This document shows, piece after piece, positions 48,523-56,521 of a DNA stretch of 64,000 nt (positions are counted from its first letter, which is position 1; each line of letters begins with the position of its first letter). The notes under the pieces were generated by a model, which saw only the letters and a list, made by a program, of their open reading frames with translations, had not been told where the DNA came from and made no database searches. The DNA is from Pedococcus dokdonensis. Lineage in GTDB: Bacteria > Actinomycetota > Actinomycetes > Actinomycetales > Dermatophilaceae. The stretch lies in the NCBI RefSeq assembly GCF_900104525.1, contig NZ_LT629711.1, positions 868,001 through 932,000 of the forward strand, in the 5' to 3' direction. The translations under genes and the position numbers were made by a program.

Positions 48523-49016
48523 GCGAGCGACCCGGCGTGCCCTCCGACCAGGACCAGGACGACCAGCACGACCAGGACGACCAGCGCAGCGGTCGGGTGG
48601 CGTCGGACGAGCTGATGAAGGACGAGGACTGGGAGTGGCGGCGGCGGATCCGCTCCAACCCGGCCATCTACCCGATCTACCGGGTGGTGGTGATCGTCCT
48701 CGGGTTGGCCATCGCGATCGTGGGGCTGGCCCTGGTGCCGCTGCCGGGTCCGGGCTGGCTGATCGTCTTTGCGGGGATCGCGATCCTGGGGTCGGAGTTC
48801 GAGCCGGCCCAGCGCCTGCTCGACTGGGCCAAGGCCCGGCTCCACGACTGGACCCAGTGGCTGGCGCCGAAGCCGCTGTGGTTCAAGGGCCTGGTCGGAC
48901 TCGTGACGCTGGCCCTCGTGCTGGCCATCTTCTACGGGCTGTTCCTGGTGTCGGGTGTGCCTGGCTTCTTCCCCGATGCCGTCGAGGACCGGATCAAGCA
49001 GCTGCCGGGTCTCTGA
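48519..49016 (+). CDS. PGPGW-motif membrane protein (TIGR02611-like)
   Basis: 165 aa from GTG 48519. After a charged N-terminus (SDQDQDDQHDQDDQRSG, encoded by a GACCAG-rich stretch) come hydrophobic helices at about 55-95, containing LVPLPGPGWLIVFAGIAILGSEFEPAQ, and a last helix at about 130-150. The PGPGW signature names the family; function is unknown. It is translationally coupled to pabC. The tRNA gene follows after 106 bases. Confidence 0.87.
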   Translation: MSERPGVPSDQDQDDQHDQDDQRSGRVASDELMKDEDWEWRRRIRSNPAIYPIYRVVVIVLGLAIAIVGLALVPLPGPGWLIVFAGIAILGSEFEPAQRLLDWAKARLHDWTQWLAPKPLWFKGLVGLVTLALVLAIFYGLFLVSGVPGFFPDAVEDRIKQLPGL

Positions 49017-49122
49017 GCCCGGTTTCGCGGGGGTGTCGGCGTGGCGGGGGCCGATTTCACGTCGCGTGCCCGATCCGGCTATCCTCGGCAGGCCCGAGAG
49101 TCACCGCCGTGACGAGGGTGAC

Positions 49123-49199
49123 GGACGTGTAGCTCAGCTGGTTAGAGCGCTCGCTTCACACGCGAGAGGTCAGGGGTTCGAGTCCCTTCACGTCCACCA
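49123..49199 (+). tRNA. tRNA-Val (anticodon CAC)
   Basis: A 77-base cloverleaf: acceptor GGACGTG/CACGTCC, D arm GCTC-AGCTGGTTA-GAGC, anticodon stem CTCGC/GCGAG with loop TTCACAC giving CAC, T arm with GGTTCGAGTCC, discriminator A and encoded CCA (49197-49199). No intron. Confidence 0.97.
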
Positions 49200-49413
49200 C
49201 AGGTCAACTGCCCCGACCGCCGGGATCCTCCGGTCCGAGTCGCCAAACTGCAGGTCACCGCGGCTCCGCGGGCGTTCCACGGCATCGCGATGGCAAACGC
49301 TCTCGTGCTCGCGCAACTGCATCGACGATCTACTTCATCAGGACGACGGCGGCTGCATCGACGTCTGTCACTCTCCTTCCATCGGTCTCACTCTTAGCAG
49401 GATGGAAGCTCCC

Positions 49414-49581
49414 ATGACCAAGTACATCGTCAAGTTCCAGGCGGCCCTCAACGAGCGCGGCGCCACCGCCGTGGAGTACGGCCTGATGGTCGCCCTCATC
49501 GCCATCATCATCATCGTCGCCGTGGCCGCCCTCGGCACGAACCTCTCCGGCATCTTCGACAGGACTGCCAACAGCGTCTGA
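49414..49581 (+). CDS. Flp/Fap-type pilin
   Basis: 55 aa; ATG 49414 has GGAAG five bases upstream (an ATG at 49402 is also in frame). NERGATAVEYGLMVALIAIIIIVAVAALG is the hallmark: prepilin peptidase cuts after G16, the mature chain has Glu at position 5 (E21) followed by Tyr, then a hydrophobic helix. Flp pilins form tight-adherence pili. No tad assembly genes are in the window, so this is an orphan copy here. A strong hairpin follows within 7 bases. Confidence 0.93.
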   Translation: MTKYIVKFQAALNERGATAVEYGLMVALIAIIIIVAVAALGTNLSGIFDRTANSV

Positions 49582-49587
49582 TCCCGG

Positions 49588-49636
49588 CGCCCGTCCGGGT
49601 CTGGTGTCCGAGGGGGGCTCCAGACCCGGACGGGCG
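49588..49636 (+). terminator. Terminator of the pilin gene, 17-bp perfect stem
   Basis: Arms 49588-49604 and 49620-49636 are exact reverse complements around a 15-base loop, followed by TTGT. Position directly after the pilin stop fits high-level expression of a structural protein. Confidence 0.85.
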
Positions 49637-49712
49637 TTGTCGCGTCCGAGCCCGATGGTCACCGTCCGAGCGCCTGATGGCGGTCGGGACGGGTGGCGCC
49701 ACGTCTCTCTAG

Positions 49713-49747
49713 TTGACGCTTGATCAAGCAACTGCTTGAGTATCGGG
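49713..49747 (+). promoter_or_regulatory. Promoter with embedded palindromic operator for the second arsR-type gene
   Basis: TTGACG (49713-49718) and a weak -10 near 49736-49743 (TTGAGTAT) bracket the perfect palindrome GCTTGATCAAGC (49718-49729). ATG 49748 follows within about 6 bases of the -10 and has no ribosome-binding site, so a leaderless message is likely. The layout mirrors the 23603 promoter with a different operator sequence. Confidence 0.62.
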
Positions 49748-50095
49748 ATGCCAACCGCTCTCGACGCGACCCGGCTCGACACCGTCTTCACGGCACTCGC
49801 CGACCCGACCAGACGCGACATCGTGCAACGGCTCGGGTCGGGTGAGGCGACCGTCAAGGAGCTGGCCGAGCCGTACGCGATGACCATGCAGGCGGTGTCG
49901 CAGCACATCCGGGTGCTCGAGCGAGCCGGGTTGGTCAGTCGCACCCGACACCGCCAGAGCCGGCCGTGCCGGCTCGAACCGGCGGCGCTCGAGACCGCGC
50001 TCTCGTGGATCGAGGAGAGCCGACGAGTGTGGTCGGAGCGCATGGACCGCCTCGACACCCACCTGGCCCGGCTGCAGGACGGTGACGACCGGTGA
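49748..50095 (+). CDS. ArsR-family (HTH_20-like) repressor
   Basis: 115 aa from ATG 49748. DTVFTALADPTRRDIVQRLGSGEATVKELAEPYAMTMQAVSQHIRVLERAGLVSRTRHRQSRPCRLEP is the winged HTH; no metal-binding CxC is present. It overlaps an SRPBCC gene by GTGA, as the 23644 module does, but protein and operator sequences differ, so the two respond to different signals. It probably represses its own three-gene operon. Confidence 0.92.
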   Translation: MPTALDATRLDTVFTALADPTRRDIVQRLGSGEATVKELAEPYAMTMQAVSQHIRVLERAGLVSRTRHRQSRPCRLEPAALETALSWIEESRRVWSERMDRLDTHLARLQDGDDR

Positions 50096-50532
50096 ACCCC
50101 GACGAGCTGGTCTACCGGAGGGTCTTCCGCGCGCCGCGCGAGCTGGTCTGGCGCTGCCTCACCGAGCCCGCCGAGCTGGCGCAGTTCTGGGGTCCCAGCG
50201 GCATGACGACACCGGTCGAGGGCATCGTCGTCGAGCTCCACCCGGGCGGGCGCTTCGAGACCCTGATGCAGGGTGAGCACGCCAGCCACCGGATGGTGGC
50301 CACCTTCACCGAGGTCGTGCGCCCCGAACGGCTCGCGTGGGTCGAGCCGGTCAGTGGGGTGGAGACCACCAGCACCCTGCACGACCGGGGCGACGGCACC
50401 ACCGAGGTCGTCATCCACCAGCGCAACGTGCCCGAGGCGATGCGTGCCCCCGAGGCCCGTGCCGGCTTCCTGACCTCACTCGACAAGCTCGAGCAGCACC
50501 TCGTCCACCTCACGCTGGGAGACCGATCATGA
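50092..50532 (+). CDS. SRPBCC (AHSA1-like) domain protein
   Basis: 146 aa from GTG 50092. LVYRRVFRAPRELVWRCLTEPAELAQFWGPSGMTTPVEG, GGRFETLM and LDKLEQHLVHL are AHSA1 helix-grip features with a hydrophobic pocket. It is translated with the ArsR repressor before it and the mycothiol-dependent-family gene after it (ATGA overlaps), suggesting a ligand-binding or small-molecule-modifying role. Not closely similar to the 23958 protein. Confidence 0.88.
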   Translation: MNPDELVYRRVFRAPRELVWRCLTEPAELAQFWGPSGMTTPVEGIVVELHPGGRFETLMQGEHASHRMVATFTEVVRPERLAWVEPVSGVETTSTLHDRGDGTTEVVIHQRNVPEAMRAPEARAGFLTSLDKLEQHLVHLTLGDRS

Positions 50533-51146
50533 CCGACCTCGATGCCCACTCCTGGGTGGCGACGACCTACACGTCGCTGGCCGACCTGCTCGCTTCGGCA
50601 GACGAGGTGTGGGACTCGCCGTCGCTGTGCGAGGAGTGGCAGGTGCGCCACGTGGTTGCTCACGTCACCATGCCTGTCCGGCTCACCCCTGAGGCCTTCG
50701 GCGCCGAGATGGCCGCCGCCCGCGGCGACTTCTCGACCATGTCCAACACAGTGGCTGCGCGAGACGCCGCGCTGCCCGTCGGCACCCTCGTCGCCCAGCT
50801 CCGGTCGCCGCGTCTCCACACGTGGGAGCCGCCCGGCGGCGGTGCCGATGGCGCGGTGAGCCACGCCGTCATCCACTCGTTGGACGTGACCGTCGCGCTC
50901 GACCGGCCCACCGTGGCGCCGACCGAGGCTGTGGTGTCGGTGCTCGAGAGGATCGTTGCGGCACAGGGCGGGTGGTTCGGGGTCGACCTCGCCGAGGTGC
51001 GGCTCGAGGCCACCGACCTCGACTGGAGCTGGGGCGCTGGCGAGGTCATCCGGACCGACAGCGGTCGACTGGTGACGCTCGTGAGCGGCCGGACGCTGCC
51101 TGATGGCCAGCGGCTCGCCAAGGTCGGCGCCACTGCTCGTTCATAG
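50529..51146 (+). CDS. Maleylpyruvate isomerase-family (DinB-like) mycothiol-dependent protein
   Basis: 205 aa from ATG 50529. SLADLLASADEVWDSPSLCEEWQVRHVVAHVTMPVRLTPEAF is the DinB four-helix start of the TIGR03083 family; WQVRHVVAHV supplies one metal-ligand His and GAVSHAVIHSLDVTVAL the others. Mycothiol is the actinobacterial thiol cofactor of the group; substrate unknown. The C-terminal beta-rich part (ATDLDWSWGAGEVIRTDSGRLVTLVSG) is an SCP2-like extension. It is last in the ArsR/SRPBCC operon. Confidence 0.87.
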   Translation: MTDLDAHSWVATTYTSLADLLASADEVWDSPSLCEEWQVRHVVAHVTMPVRLTPEAFGAEMAAARGDFSTMSNTVAARDAALPVGTLVAQLRSPRLHTWEPPGGGADGAVSHAVIHSLDVTVALDRPTVAPTEAVVSVLERIVAAQGGWFGVDLAEVRLEATDLDWSWGAGEVIRTDSGRLVTLVSGRTLPDGQRLAKVGATARS

Positions 51147-51169
51147 CCGCTCGCGTCGGAGCCAGCCGC

Positions 51170-52519
51170 TCAGGTATGCCGTGTGGCGCGGTCGGTGGCC
51201 GAGTGGCGGATCCCGGCGCGACTGGCCCAGAACGCTGAGCGGGCGCGTTGGGGTCCCGGGGTGCGAGTCAGGTCCTCCGACAGCCTGGCCAGCCGATCTG
51301 CCGCCTCCGCAGGCATGGTCAGCAGCTGCTCGGCAGCCGTCCGGAGCTCAGCCGGGGTGGCCGCGTTGGCATCGAGGACTTTCCCCAGACCAGCGGTTTC
51401 GATCGCGGCCGCACCAGCGAACTGGTCGGTCGACAGGGGTAGCAGGAGCAGCGGAACCCCGGCAGTCATCGCCTCGGTGACGCTGTTGTTGCCACCGTGC
51501 GACACGGCCAGCGCGGCTGCCTCCAGGATCGTGACCTGGGGGAGCTCGCGACGGACCAGCCACGACGAGGGGATCGGCCCGAGCTGCTCGGGAGGGGTCG
51601 AGCCGGCTGCGAGGGCGACCCTGACCTCGACACCACGCAGGGCTTCGGCGATCCGGGACAGCACGTCCGACCGCACGGACAGGAAGCTGCCGAGGCTCAC
51701 GTAGACGATCGGGGCGTCACCACGCGCGAGCCAGGCCTCGACCTCGTCGTCGGGCTCCTCGACCCGGACCGAGGACCCGAGGAACGCGTGCCGGGGGAGC
51801 AAGGCAGTCCGCTGGGGCGGGTGCAGCTGCTCGGGGTAGTTGAGGAGGAGGACGTCGCCGGTCTCGGCAAAGGCGTCCTGGCTCGCCCCCGCCCCGGGAT
51901 CGAGATCGGTCAGAGCGGCGTTCCACTGTTCCGTGAATGCGTCGCGCACCACCTCGCACTGCTGACGGAGGGCCGTCAGGTCGGCCGGGTCGGGGCGGAG
52001 CGCCTGCGGCCACGCAGGTGGGTAGCCGTACACCTCACCGGCGACCGTCAGGGCCGAAGGGTGCCCGAGGACGACGTCGGCGTACGGCGTCCGCGCAGCG
52101 GTCAGCCCGATCCGCGCAGTGAAGGCCAGGTGGTCCACGATGACCTGGTCGGGCCCCACGCGGTCCACCAGGTACTGCACCTCGCGAGCGACGCGCTGCG
52201 GCTCCCACAGAAGGTCGTCGCGACGCGCGGCGGCCTGAAACGCCAACGTCGGTACGGGACCGAGGCGGGTGGCCTCGAAGAACCCGCGCAACGCCTCGTC
52301 CTCACCGCGGGGTTGGTCCTCCGCGCGGATGACGCCGGGGTTGGACCCGCGACCCAGTGAGAGCTCCGCCCGCTCGAACCCGAACCGCCGGACGATCCCG
52401 TCGGTCGCGGGACCGGTGGCGACGACGACGCGCTCCCCGGCCTCGGCCCATGCGCCGGCGATGGTCGCGAGGGGGAGCAGGTGCGAGGCGTAGTCAGGAC
52501 TGATGACGAGCAGCGTCAC
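51170..52519 (-). CDS. GT1-family (UGT/MGT-like) glycosyltransferase
   Basis: GTG 52519 follows GGAGG; 449 aa. GT-B fold: N-terminal VTLLVISPDYASHLLPLATIAGAWAEAGERVVVAT and C-terminal donor domain with VYVSLGSFLSVRSDVL and the nucleotide-sugar motif VSHGGNNSVTEAMTAGVPLLLLPLSTDQF. These enzymes add sugars to lipids, macrolides or polyketides. It starts inside the end of the upstream glycosyltransferase gene (26-base overlap), so the two act together, plausibly in making one glycolipid or glycosylated metabolite. Confidence 0.9.
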   Translation of the reverse strand: MTLLVISPDYASHLLPLATIAGAWAEAGERVVVATGPATDGIVRRFGFERAELSLGRGSNPGVIRAEDQPRGEDEALRGFFEATRLGPVPTLAFQAAARRDDLLWEPQRVAREVQYLVDRVGPDQVIVDHLAFTARIGLTAARTPYADVVLGHPSALTVAGEVYGYPPAWPQALRPDPADLTALRQQCEVVRDAFTEQWNAALTDLDPGAGASQDAFAETGDVLLLNYPEQLHPPQRTALLPRHAFLGSSVRVEEPDDEVEAWLARGDAPIVYVSLGSFLSVRSDVLSRIAEALRGVEVRVALAAGSTPPEQLGPIPSSWLVRRELPQVTILEAAALAVSHGGNNSVTEAMTAGVPLLLLPLSTDQFAGAAAIETAGLGKVLDANAATPAELRTAAEQLLTMPAEAADRLARLSEDLTRTPGPQRARSAFWASRAGIRHSATDRATRHT

Positions 52520-54449
52520 GGCTGACCTCCGTGTAGATGTCGGCAAGCGCCGAGGCCATGGTGCTGATCCCGAACCGGTCGGCCACGAGGTCCCTCGCGT
52601 GCTGGGCGCGGACCTGCGCGTCCGGGGCGGCGGCCCGGTCCAGCGCTGCCAGCACGGTGTCGGCCAGGGCCCCGCGCGACGTGGTGTCCACGAGGAGCCC
52701 GGTGATCCCGTGCTCGATGTAGGTGGCGGGGCCACCACTGTCGGGGGCGACCACGACCAAACCGGAGGCCAGCGCCTCGAGGATGGCGATCCCGAACTCC
52801 TCCTTGAGGCTTGCGGAGACATACACGCCACCAGGTGCGCTGAGGCCCCTTCGTCCGGCCAGGACGGCGGCGAGCCAGGTGGCGACCACGCCGTTGGGGC
52901 GGTGGCCGGCCTGCAGCAGACCGCGCGCGGCGGCCCCGGCACGGGGGACCGTCGAGTCGATGCGTGCCAGCTGCTCGGCCTCGTCAGGGGAGGGGTCGCG
53001 CAGGTCACCCCCCACCATGAGCAGGTTGCACCGTCCGGACAACGTCGGGTCAGACGCCCACGCCTCGACGAGCGAAGCCATGCCCTTCACCCGGTGCAGC
53101 CGCCCGACGGTGATCGCGACGGGGAGCCCGCGGCGCTCGGCGGGCAGGGCGGACAGCAGCTGGTCGAGGTCTGCCAACGCGGCACCGACGGCAGGAGAGA
53201 CGTCCTCGCCCAGGGCCGCCGCTGCGACCTCGCGGGCCGCTCGGTCGACCGGGGCCAGGTCGATGCCCTCGGGGACAACGACCGGACGGCCCCCGTCGTC
53301 CGGGTCGAGGTGCAGGAGCTGGCTCAGGTCGCGGTCCAGGTGCGGTCTGGGGAGGGCGACGAGCTTGGCCGCCGCTGTGGCGAGCCCACGCAGCAGGAGC
53401 ACCCGGAAGACGAGGTGCTCGGCGTGGTCAGCCTCGCCGAAATTGGCCCGGGTCAGCTCTCCCGACGCCTCACGTGCGGCGATCAGCGCGTGCGGGTCGG
53501 GCGCGAGGGTGAGGACGGTGGGCACGCCCAGCTCGCGCGCTACCTCGGCGGCTGCCCAGGAGCCGACGTCGGCCATTCGCAGGTGCAGGACGTCGACCGG
53601 GGCCGCCTCTGCGAGGGCGCGTCGGACCTCCTGCCGGACGGACCGGCGCAACGGCCAGGAGTCGGCGGCCGACCGAAGGGGACCGGGAAGCGACAGGCCG
53701 AGGTAGTGATGACCCGGCGTCGCCAGCTCGCTGGACCTGTCGCCGTGGTCACCCTCGGTGGCGGTGGCGGTGGCGGTGGCGGTGGCGGTGGCTGTGCGCC
53801 CGCCCTCCCCGGCGCTGCGCGACAGGGTCACGACCCGGGCCACCCGCGGATCTGCGACGAGTGCGTCGCCCAGCTGGACCAGCAGGGTCGCGATGCCACC
53901 GGTGTCGCCCTTCCCCGCGTGGCGCAGGCTCCCGTCGATGTCGGCGTGCAGGAACAGCTGTGCCACCGTCAGGCCGGACGGGGCGTGGTGCCGGACAGGC
54001 GGCAGGAGCGGCTCGTGATCAGGCCGGCTGGGCACGTCGGGCTCCAACAGCCCCCACGTCTCGAGGGTCATCTCGGCAAGCATCCCGATGAAGCCGCCGT
54101 CCCGGGCGATCCCGTGCAGGGTGCCGACGACGTCAGGCAGTGGCTGACAGCGACGTAGTGCCCAGACGGCGTGCTCGCGCAGGTACGGCACGGGCGAGGT
54201 CAGCAGTGGTTCGACGAGCGTGGCCACCAGGTGTCTCCCGCCGGCGGCCGCGGCGTGCACGGCGAGGATGGCCGTCACCTGGTCGCCGTCGTCGTCGATG
54301 GCTACCCGCAGGTCCCACAGTGCGGACTCGCCGTCGGCCCGGACCTGCGCCATCAGCGGCTCGAGCAGCTGGATCGCGTCCAGGAGGGTGGACGCGCGCC
54401 GGACGGAGTCGAGTCCGTCGAGCGTCGTCGTGGCGAGCGTGGAGGTCAC
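52494..54449 (-). CDS. GT4-family glycosyltransferase with an N-terminal helical (HEAT-like) domain
   Basis: 651 aa from GTG 54449. Residues about 1-150 are repeated helices (LLDAIQLLEPLMAQVRADGESALWDLRVAI, VEPLLTSPVPYLREHAVWALRRC) resembling HEAT repeats. A low-complexity (Thr-Ala)n linker follows near 225, encoded by a hexanucleotide repeat. The GT-B enzyme starts at GLTVAQLFLHADIDGSLRHAGKGDTGGIATLLVQLG and has VAITVGRLHRVKGMASLVEAW, LLMVGGDLRDPSPDE and the donor-site VSASLKEEFGIAILEALASGLVVVAPDSGGPATYI (E-x7-E). The N-terminal extension is not usual in GT4 and may be a substrate- or partner-docking domain. Confidence 0.88.
   Translation of the reverse strand: MTSTLATTTLDGLDSVRRASTLLDAIQLLEPLMAQVRADGESALWDLRVAIDDDGDQVTAILAVHAAAAGGRHLVATLVEPLLTSPVPYLREHAVWALRRCQPLPDVVGTLHGIARDGGFIGMLAEMTLETWGLLEPDVPSRPDHEPLLPPVRHHAPSGLTVAQLFLHADIDGSLRHAGKGDTGGIATLLVQLGDALVADPRVARVVTLSRSAGEGGRTATATATATATATEGDHGDRSSELATPGHHYLGLSLPGPLRSAADSWPLRRSVRQEVRRALAEAAPVDVLHLRMADVGSWAAAEVARELGVPTVLTLAPDPHALIAAREASGELTRANFGEADHAEHLVFRVLLLRGLATAAAKLVALPRPHLDRDLSQLLHLDPDDGGRPVVVPEGIDLAPVDRAAREVAAAALGEDVSPAVGAALADLDQLLSALPAERRGLPVAITVGRLHRVKGMASLVEAWASDPTLSGRCNLLMVGGDLRDPSPDEAEQLARIDSTVPRAGAAARGLLQAGHRPNGVVATWLAAVLAGRRGLSAPGGVYVSASLKEEFGIAILEALASGLVVVAPDSGGPATYIEHGITGLLVDTTSRGALADTVLAALDRAAAPDAQVRAQHARDLVADRFGISTMASALADIYTEVSRDAARHQS
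53757..53792. repeat. Hexanucleotide microsatellite, six perfect GGTGGC units
   Basis: Six uninterrupted GGTGGC units lie inside the 52494-54449 gene and encode alternating Thr-Ala on the minus strand. Because the unit is six bases, gain or loss keeps the reading frame and only changes linker length. Confidence 0.9.
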
Positions 54450-54608
54450 GCACGAATGGTAAGCACAACCTTCGACAGACCCTAGACAAACGTGGGGCAC
54501 GGCCATGCCGGGAGTTGGTGGTGACGACCCCTTCCAGGCCTTTCGGCACCTTGCCGACCCCCTGCGACGTACCGTGCGAGCGTGGACGAGGGGGCGGACG
54601 AGAAGGTC

Positions 54609-55487
54609 ATGCGGCTGCGGTATGCCGGCACGTGCCGTCGGTGCGGAGCCCACCTCCCACCGGGGGCCAGGGCTGTGTACGAGAGACGAACCACCTCGGT
54701 GCGCTGCCTCTCGCACCTGGACGACGAGGTCGAGTCCGTCGCACCGCCCCGCGCTGCGCCCGAGCCGCAGCCCGAGCCCGACCCCGACCCCGACCCCGAG
54801 CCCGAGCCTCAGTTCGAAACGCGGTCGGAGTCGCTGGCCGTCGAGTCGGGAACGGCCGGAGCGTCGGCCCGTCGCGAGTACGAGCGACGCCGGGCCAAGG
54901 CTGAGGCGCGCGTCCGGTCGGAGCATCCTCGCTTGGCGGGACTGATCCTCGCGCTGGGGGACGAGCGGCAGTCCACGAAGGCGTGGGACACGGGCGCGGT
55001 GGGGGAGGAGCGGCTGGGGCGAGGACTGGACAGGCTGGGCTCTGACACCGTGAACCTCCTGCACGATCGCCGGATCCCCGGGTCGACGGCGAACATCGAC
55101 CACCTCGCCGTCACGGCCAGTGGCATCTGGGTCGTCGACGCCAAGAAGTACAAGGGGCGTCCGCAGCTCAAGGTTGAGGGCGGCATCCTGCGGCCGCGCG
55201 TGGAGAGGCTCCTGGTCGGTCGACGTGACTGCACCAAGCTGGTCGATGGCGTGCTGAAACAGGTCCAGGTGGTCCGCGGCGTGGTCGGCGACGAGGTGCC
55301 GGTTCGCGGAGTGCTCTGCTTCGTCGAAGCCGATTGGCCGCTCATCGGCGGCAGCTTCACCACCCGAGATGTCCAGGTCGTCTGGCCCAAGAAGCTCTAC
55401 CCGCAGCTCCAAGCCTCCGGCGCGCTGACACCGGAGTCGGTCGCGGACCTGCACCGTCAGCTGGCGCGGGCACTACCGCGGGCCTGA
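54609..55487 (+). CDS. NERD nuclease-related-domain protein with N-terminal zinc ribbon
   Basis: 292 aa from ATG 54609; GTG 54582 would add nine residues. C9, C12, C33 and H36 (GTCRRCGAHL...SVRCLSH) form a zinc-ribbon. A Pro/Glu/Asp linker (EPQPEPDPDPDPEPEPQ) leads to a NERD domain at about 125-235: GAVGEERLGRGLDRL, LLHDRRIPGSTANIDHLAVT, then VVDAKKYKG. D164 with D177-x-K179 matches the PD-(D/E)xK nuclease pattern. NERD proteins are thought to act on DNA or RNA, and this Zn-NERD form is common in actinobacteria. It stands apart from an AT-richer group of genes that follows. Confidence 0.87.
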   Translation: MRLRYAGTCRRCGAHLPPGARAVYERRTTSVRCLSHLDDEVESVAPPRAAPEPQPEPDPDPDPEPEPQFETRSESLAVESGTAGASARREYERRRAKAEARVRSEHPRLAGLILALGDERQSTKAWDTGAVGEERLGRGLDRLGSDTVNLLHDRRIPGSTANIDHLAVTASGIWVVDAKKYKGRPQLKVEGGILRPRVERLLVGRRDCTKLVDGVLKQVQVVRGVVGDEVPVRGVLCFVEADWPLIGGSFTTRDVQVVWPKKLYPQLQASGALTPESVADLHRQLARALPRA

Positions 55488-55503
55488 GCGTCGTGCCTTC
55501 AGG

Positions 55504-56178
55504 TCACCAAGCACAGGTCAGGACGACAGTTGTGGACACCCGCGCTTCGGCGCGGACAGCCACCGGATCAGCCGCGGCGACGCTCACCGTGAACGCGACG
55601 TGGGCTACACCCTTGTCGTCGGCGAACGCGGTGACGACCGCCAAGGGCTTGCTCCGGCTGGATGCCTCGGCAGTGACCTGCGCGCCCGCGGGAAGGCCTC
55701 GCAGCTCGGCGGCCAACAGCGCCGTGTTCGTCCCTGTCACCGTGCGCAGGGCCTGCGTAGGACAGGTCGGTCCAGAGCCCTTCGGCGACGTCGTGCTGGT
55801 GATGCCAACGCCGTTGCTCTTGGCGAAGATCCACGCCGATTGGTGCAGGCAGACAAGCCACACGAGCACACCGCAGACCAGGCCCGCGGCAACGGGGACT
55901 GCCCAGGAACTCGTCGGTCGGAGCTCTCGGAAGAGCACCCATCCGACCCAAGCGCACACCACTGCGATCGCGACGGCGCCGAAGCCGGCACCCCATACCG
56001 AGACGCCGATAGCCAGCAGGCTGACCAACGCAGAAGGCCAGATCCAGACCGAGCGCCGGAAGTCGCTTTGCGGAAGCTCGGGGTGGCTGTCCTGATCCGG
56101 CTGAGTCAATGCGGGGGGAGGCGGCGTCCCCGTGCTCGCCGCCGAAGGGGGAGTCTGCCCCGCCGCCATGGCATTCAT
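55504..56178 (-). CDS. Hypothetical membrane protein (224 aa)
   Basis: ATG 56178 (MNAMAAGQTPP) is the best start; an in-frame TTG at 56235 is possible. After a Pro-rich N-terminus, three hydrophobic segments occur between about 40 and 125 (SVWIWPSALVSLLAIGVSVWGAGFGAVAIAVVCAWVGWVLF, WAVPVAAGLVCGVLVWLVCLHQSAWIF). The C-terminal ~90 residues form a soluble beta-rich domain (TVTGTNTALLAAELRGLPAGAQVTAEASSRSKPLAVV...), with one Cys near the domain start and one near the C-terminus. Family not recognised. It opposes the NERD gene 3' to 3' and diverges from the zinc-ribbon gene. Confidence 0.72.
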   Translation of the reverse strand: MNAMAAGQTPPSAASTGTPPPPALTQPDQDSHPELPQSDFRRSVWIWPSALVSLLAIGVSVWGAGFGAVAIAVVCAWVGWVLFRELRPTSSWAVPVAAGLVCGVLVWLVCLHQSAWIFAKSNGVGITSTTSPKGSGPTCPTQALRTVTGTNTALLAAELRGLPAGAQVTAEASSRSKPLAVVTAFADDKGVAHVAFTVSVAAADPVAVRAEARVSTTVVLTCAW

Positions 56179-56281
56179 GGTCGCGCTCAGACCCTTCTCT
56201 AGAGGCTCAACACGCCGTACCGTGATTCGAGACAACGGGTGGGGACTACAGGATCGGGCGACGACTCAAGTGGAGGGGCCC

Positions 56282-56521
56282 ATGGGTGGGGACCAGCCAA
56301 GGCATGGCATGCCTGGTCTTGACGCCGCGCTGGCCACCAGCGCCGCCCGGCATCTTCCTGCCGCGAGCAACGGGACCTGGTTCTGCGGAGACTGTGGACA
56401 GAGCTTCGTCGAGCACTTCGACGACGCCTCGGCCTGCGTAGACGGCCACTTCACCCCGCGCGAGTGGTTCTCGCACGTGAGCCAGGCCGCTGAGGACTCG
56501 GCCGCGAACCGGGATGCCTGA
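56282..56521 (+). CDS. Tiny zinc-ribbon protein (79 aa), first gene of a three-gene operon
   Basis: ATG 56282 follows GGAGG. C35-x2-C38 (WFCGDCGQ) and C52-x3-H56 (ACVDGHF) could hold one zinc. The N-terminal 30 residues look unstructured and the C-terminus is helical. It overlaps the following membrane-protein gene by 8 bases. I do not recognise the family. A small zinc-binding adaptor coupled to a membrane protein and an NYN RNase is unusual. Confidence 0.7.
   Translation: MGGDQPRHGMPGLDAALATSAARHLPAASNGTWFCGDCGQSFVEHFDDASACVDGHFTPREWFSHVSQAAEDSAANRDA

Noticed and set aside
49123..49636. tRNA-Val as an integration site of a mobile element
   Set aside because: No integrase, no repeated tRNA 3' end and no phage-like genes downstream in the window.
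54609..55487. NERD gene as part of a restriction-modification system
   Set aside because: No methyltransferase or helicase partner lies in the window; Zn-NERD proteins are widespread as single genes in actinobacteria.
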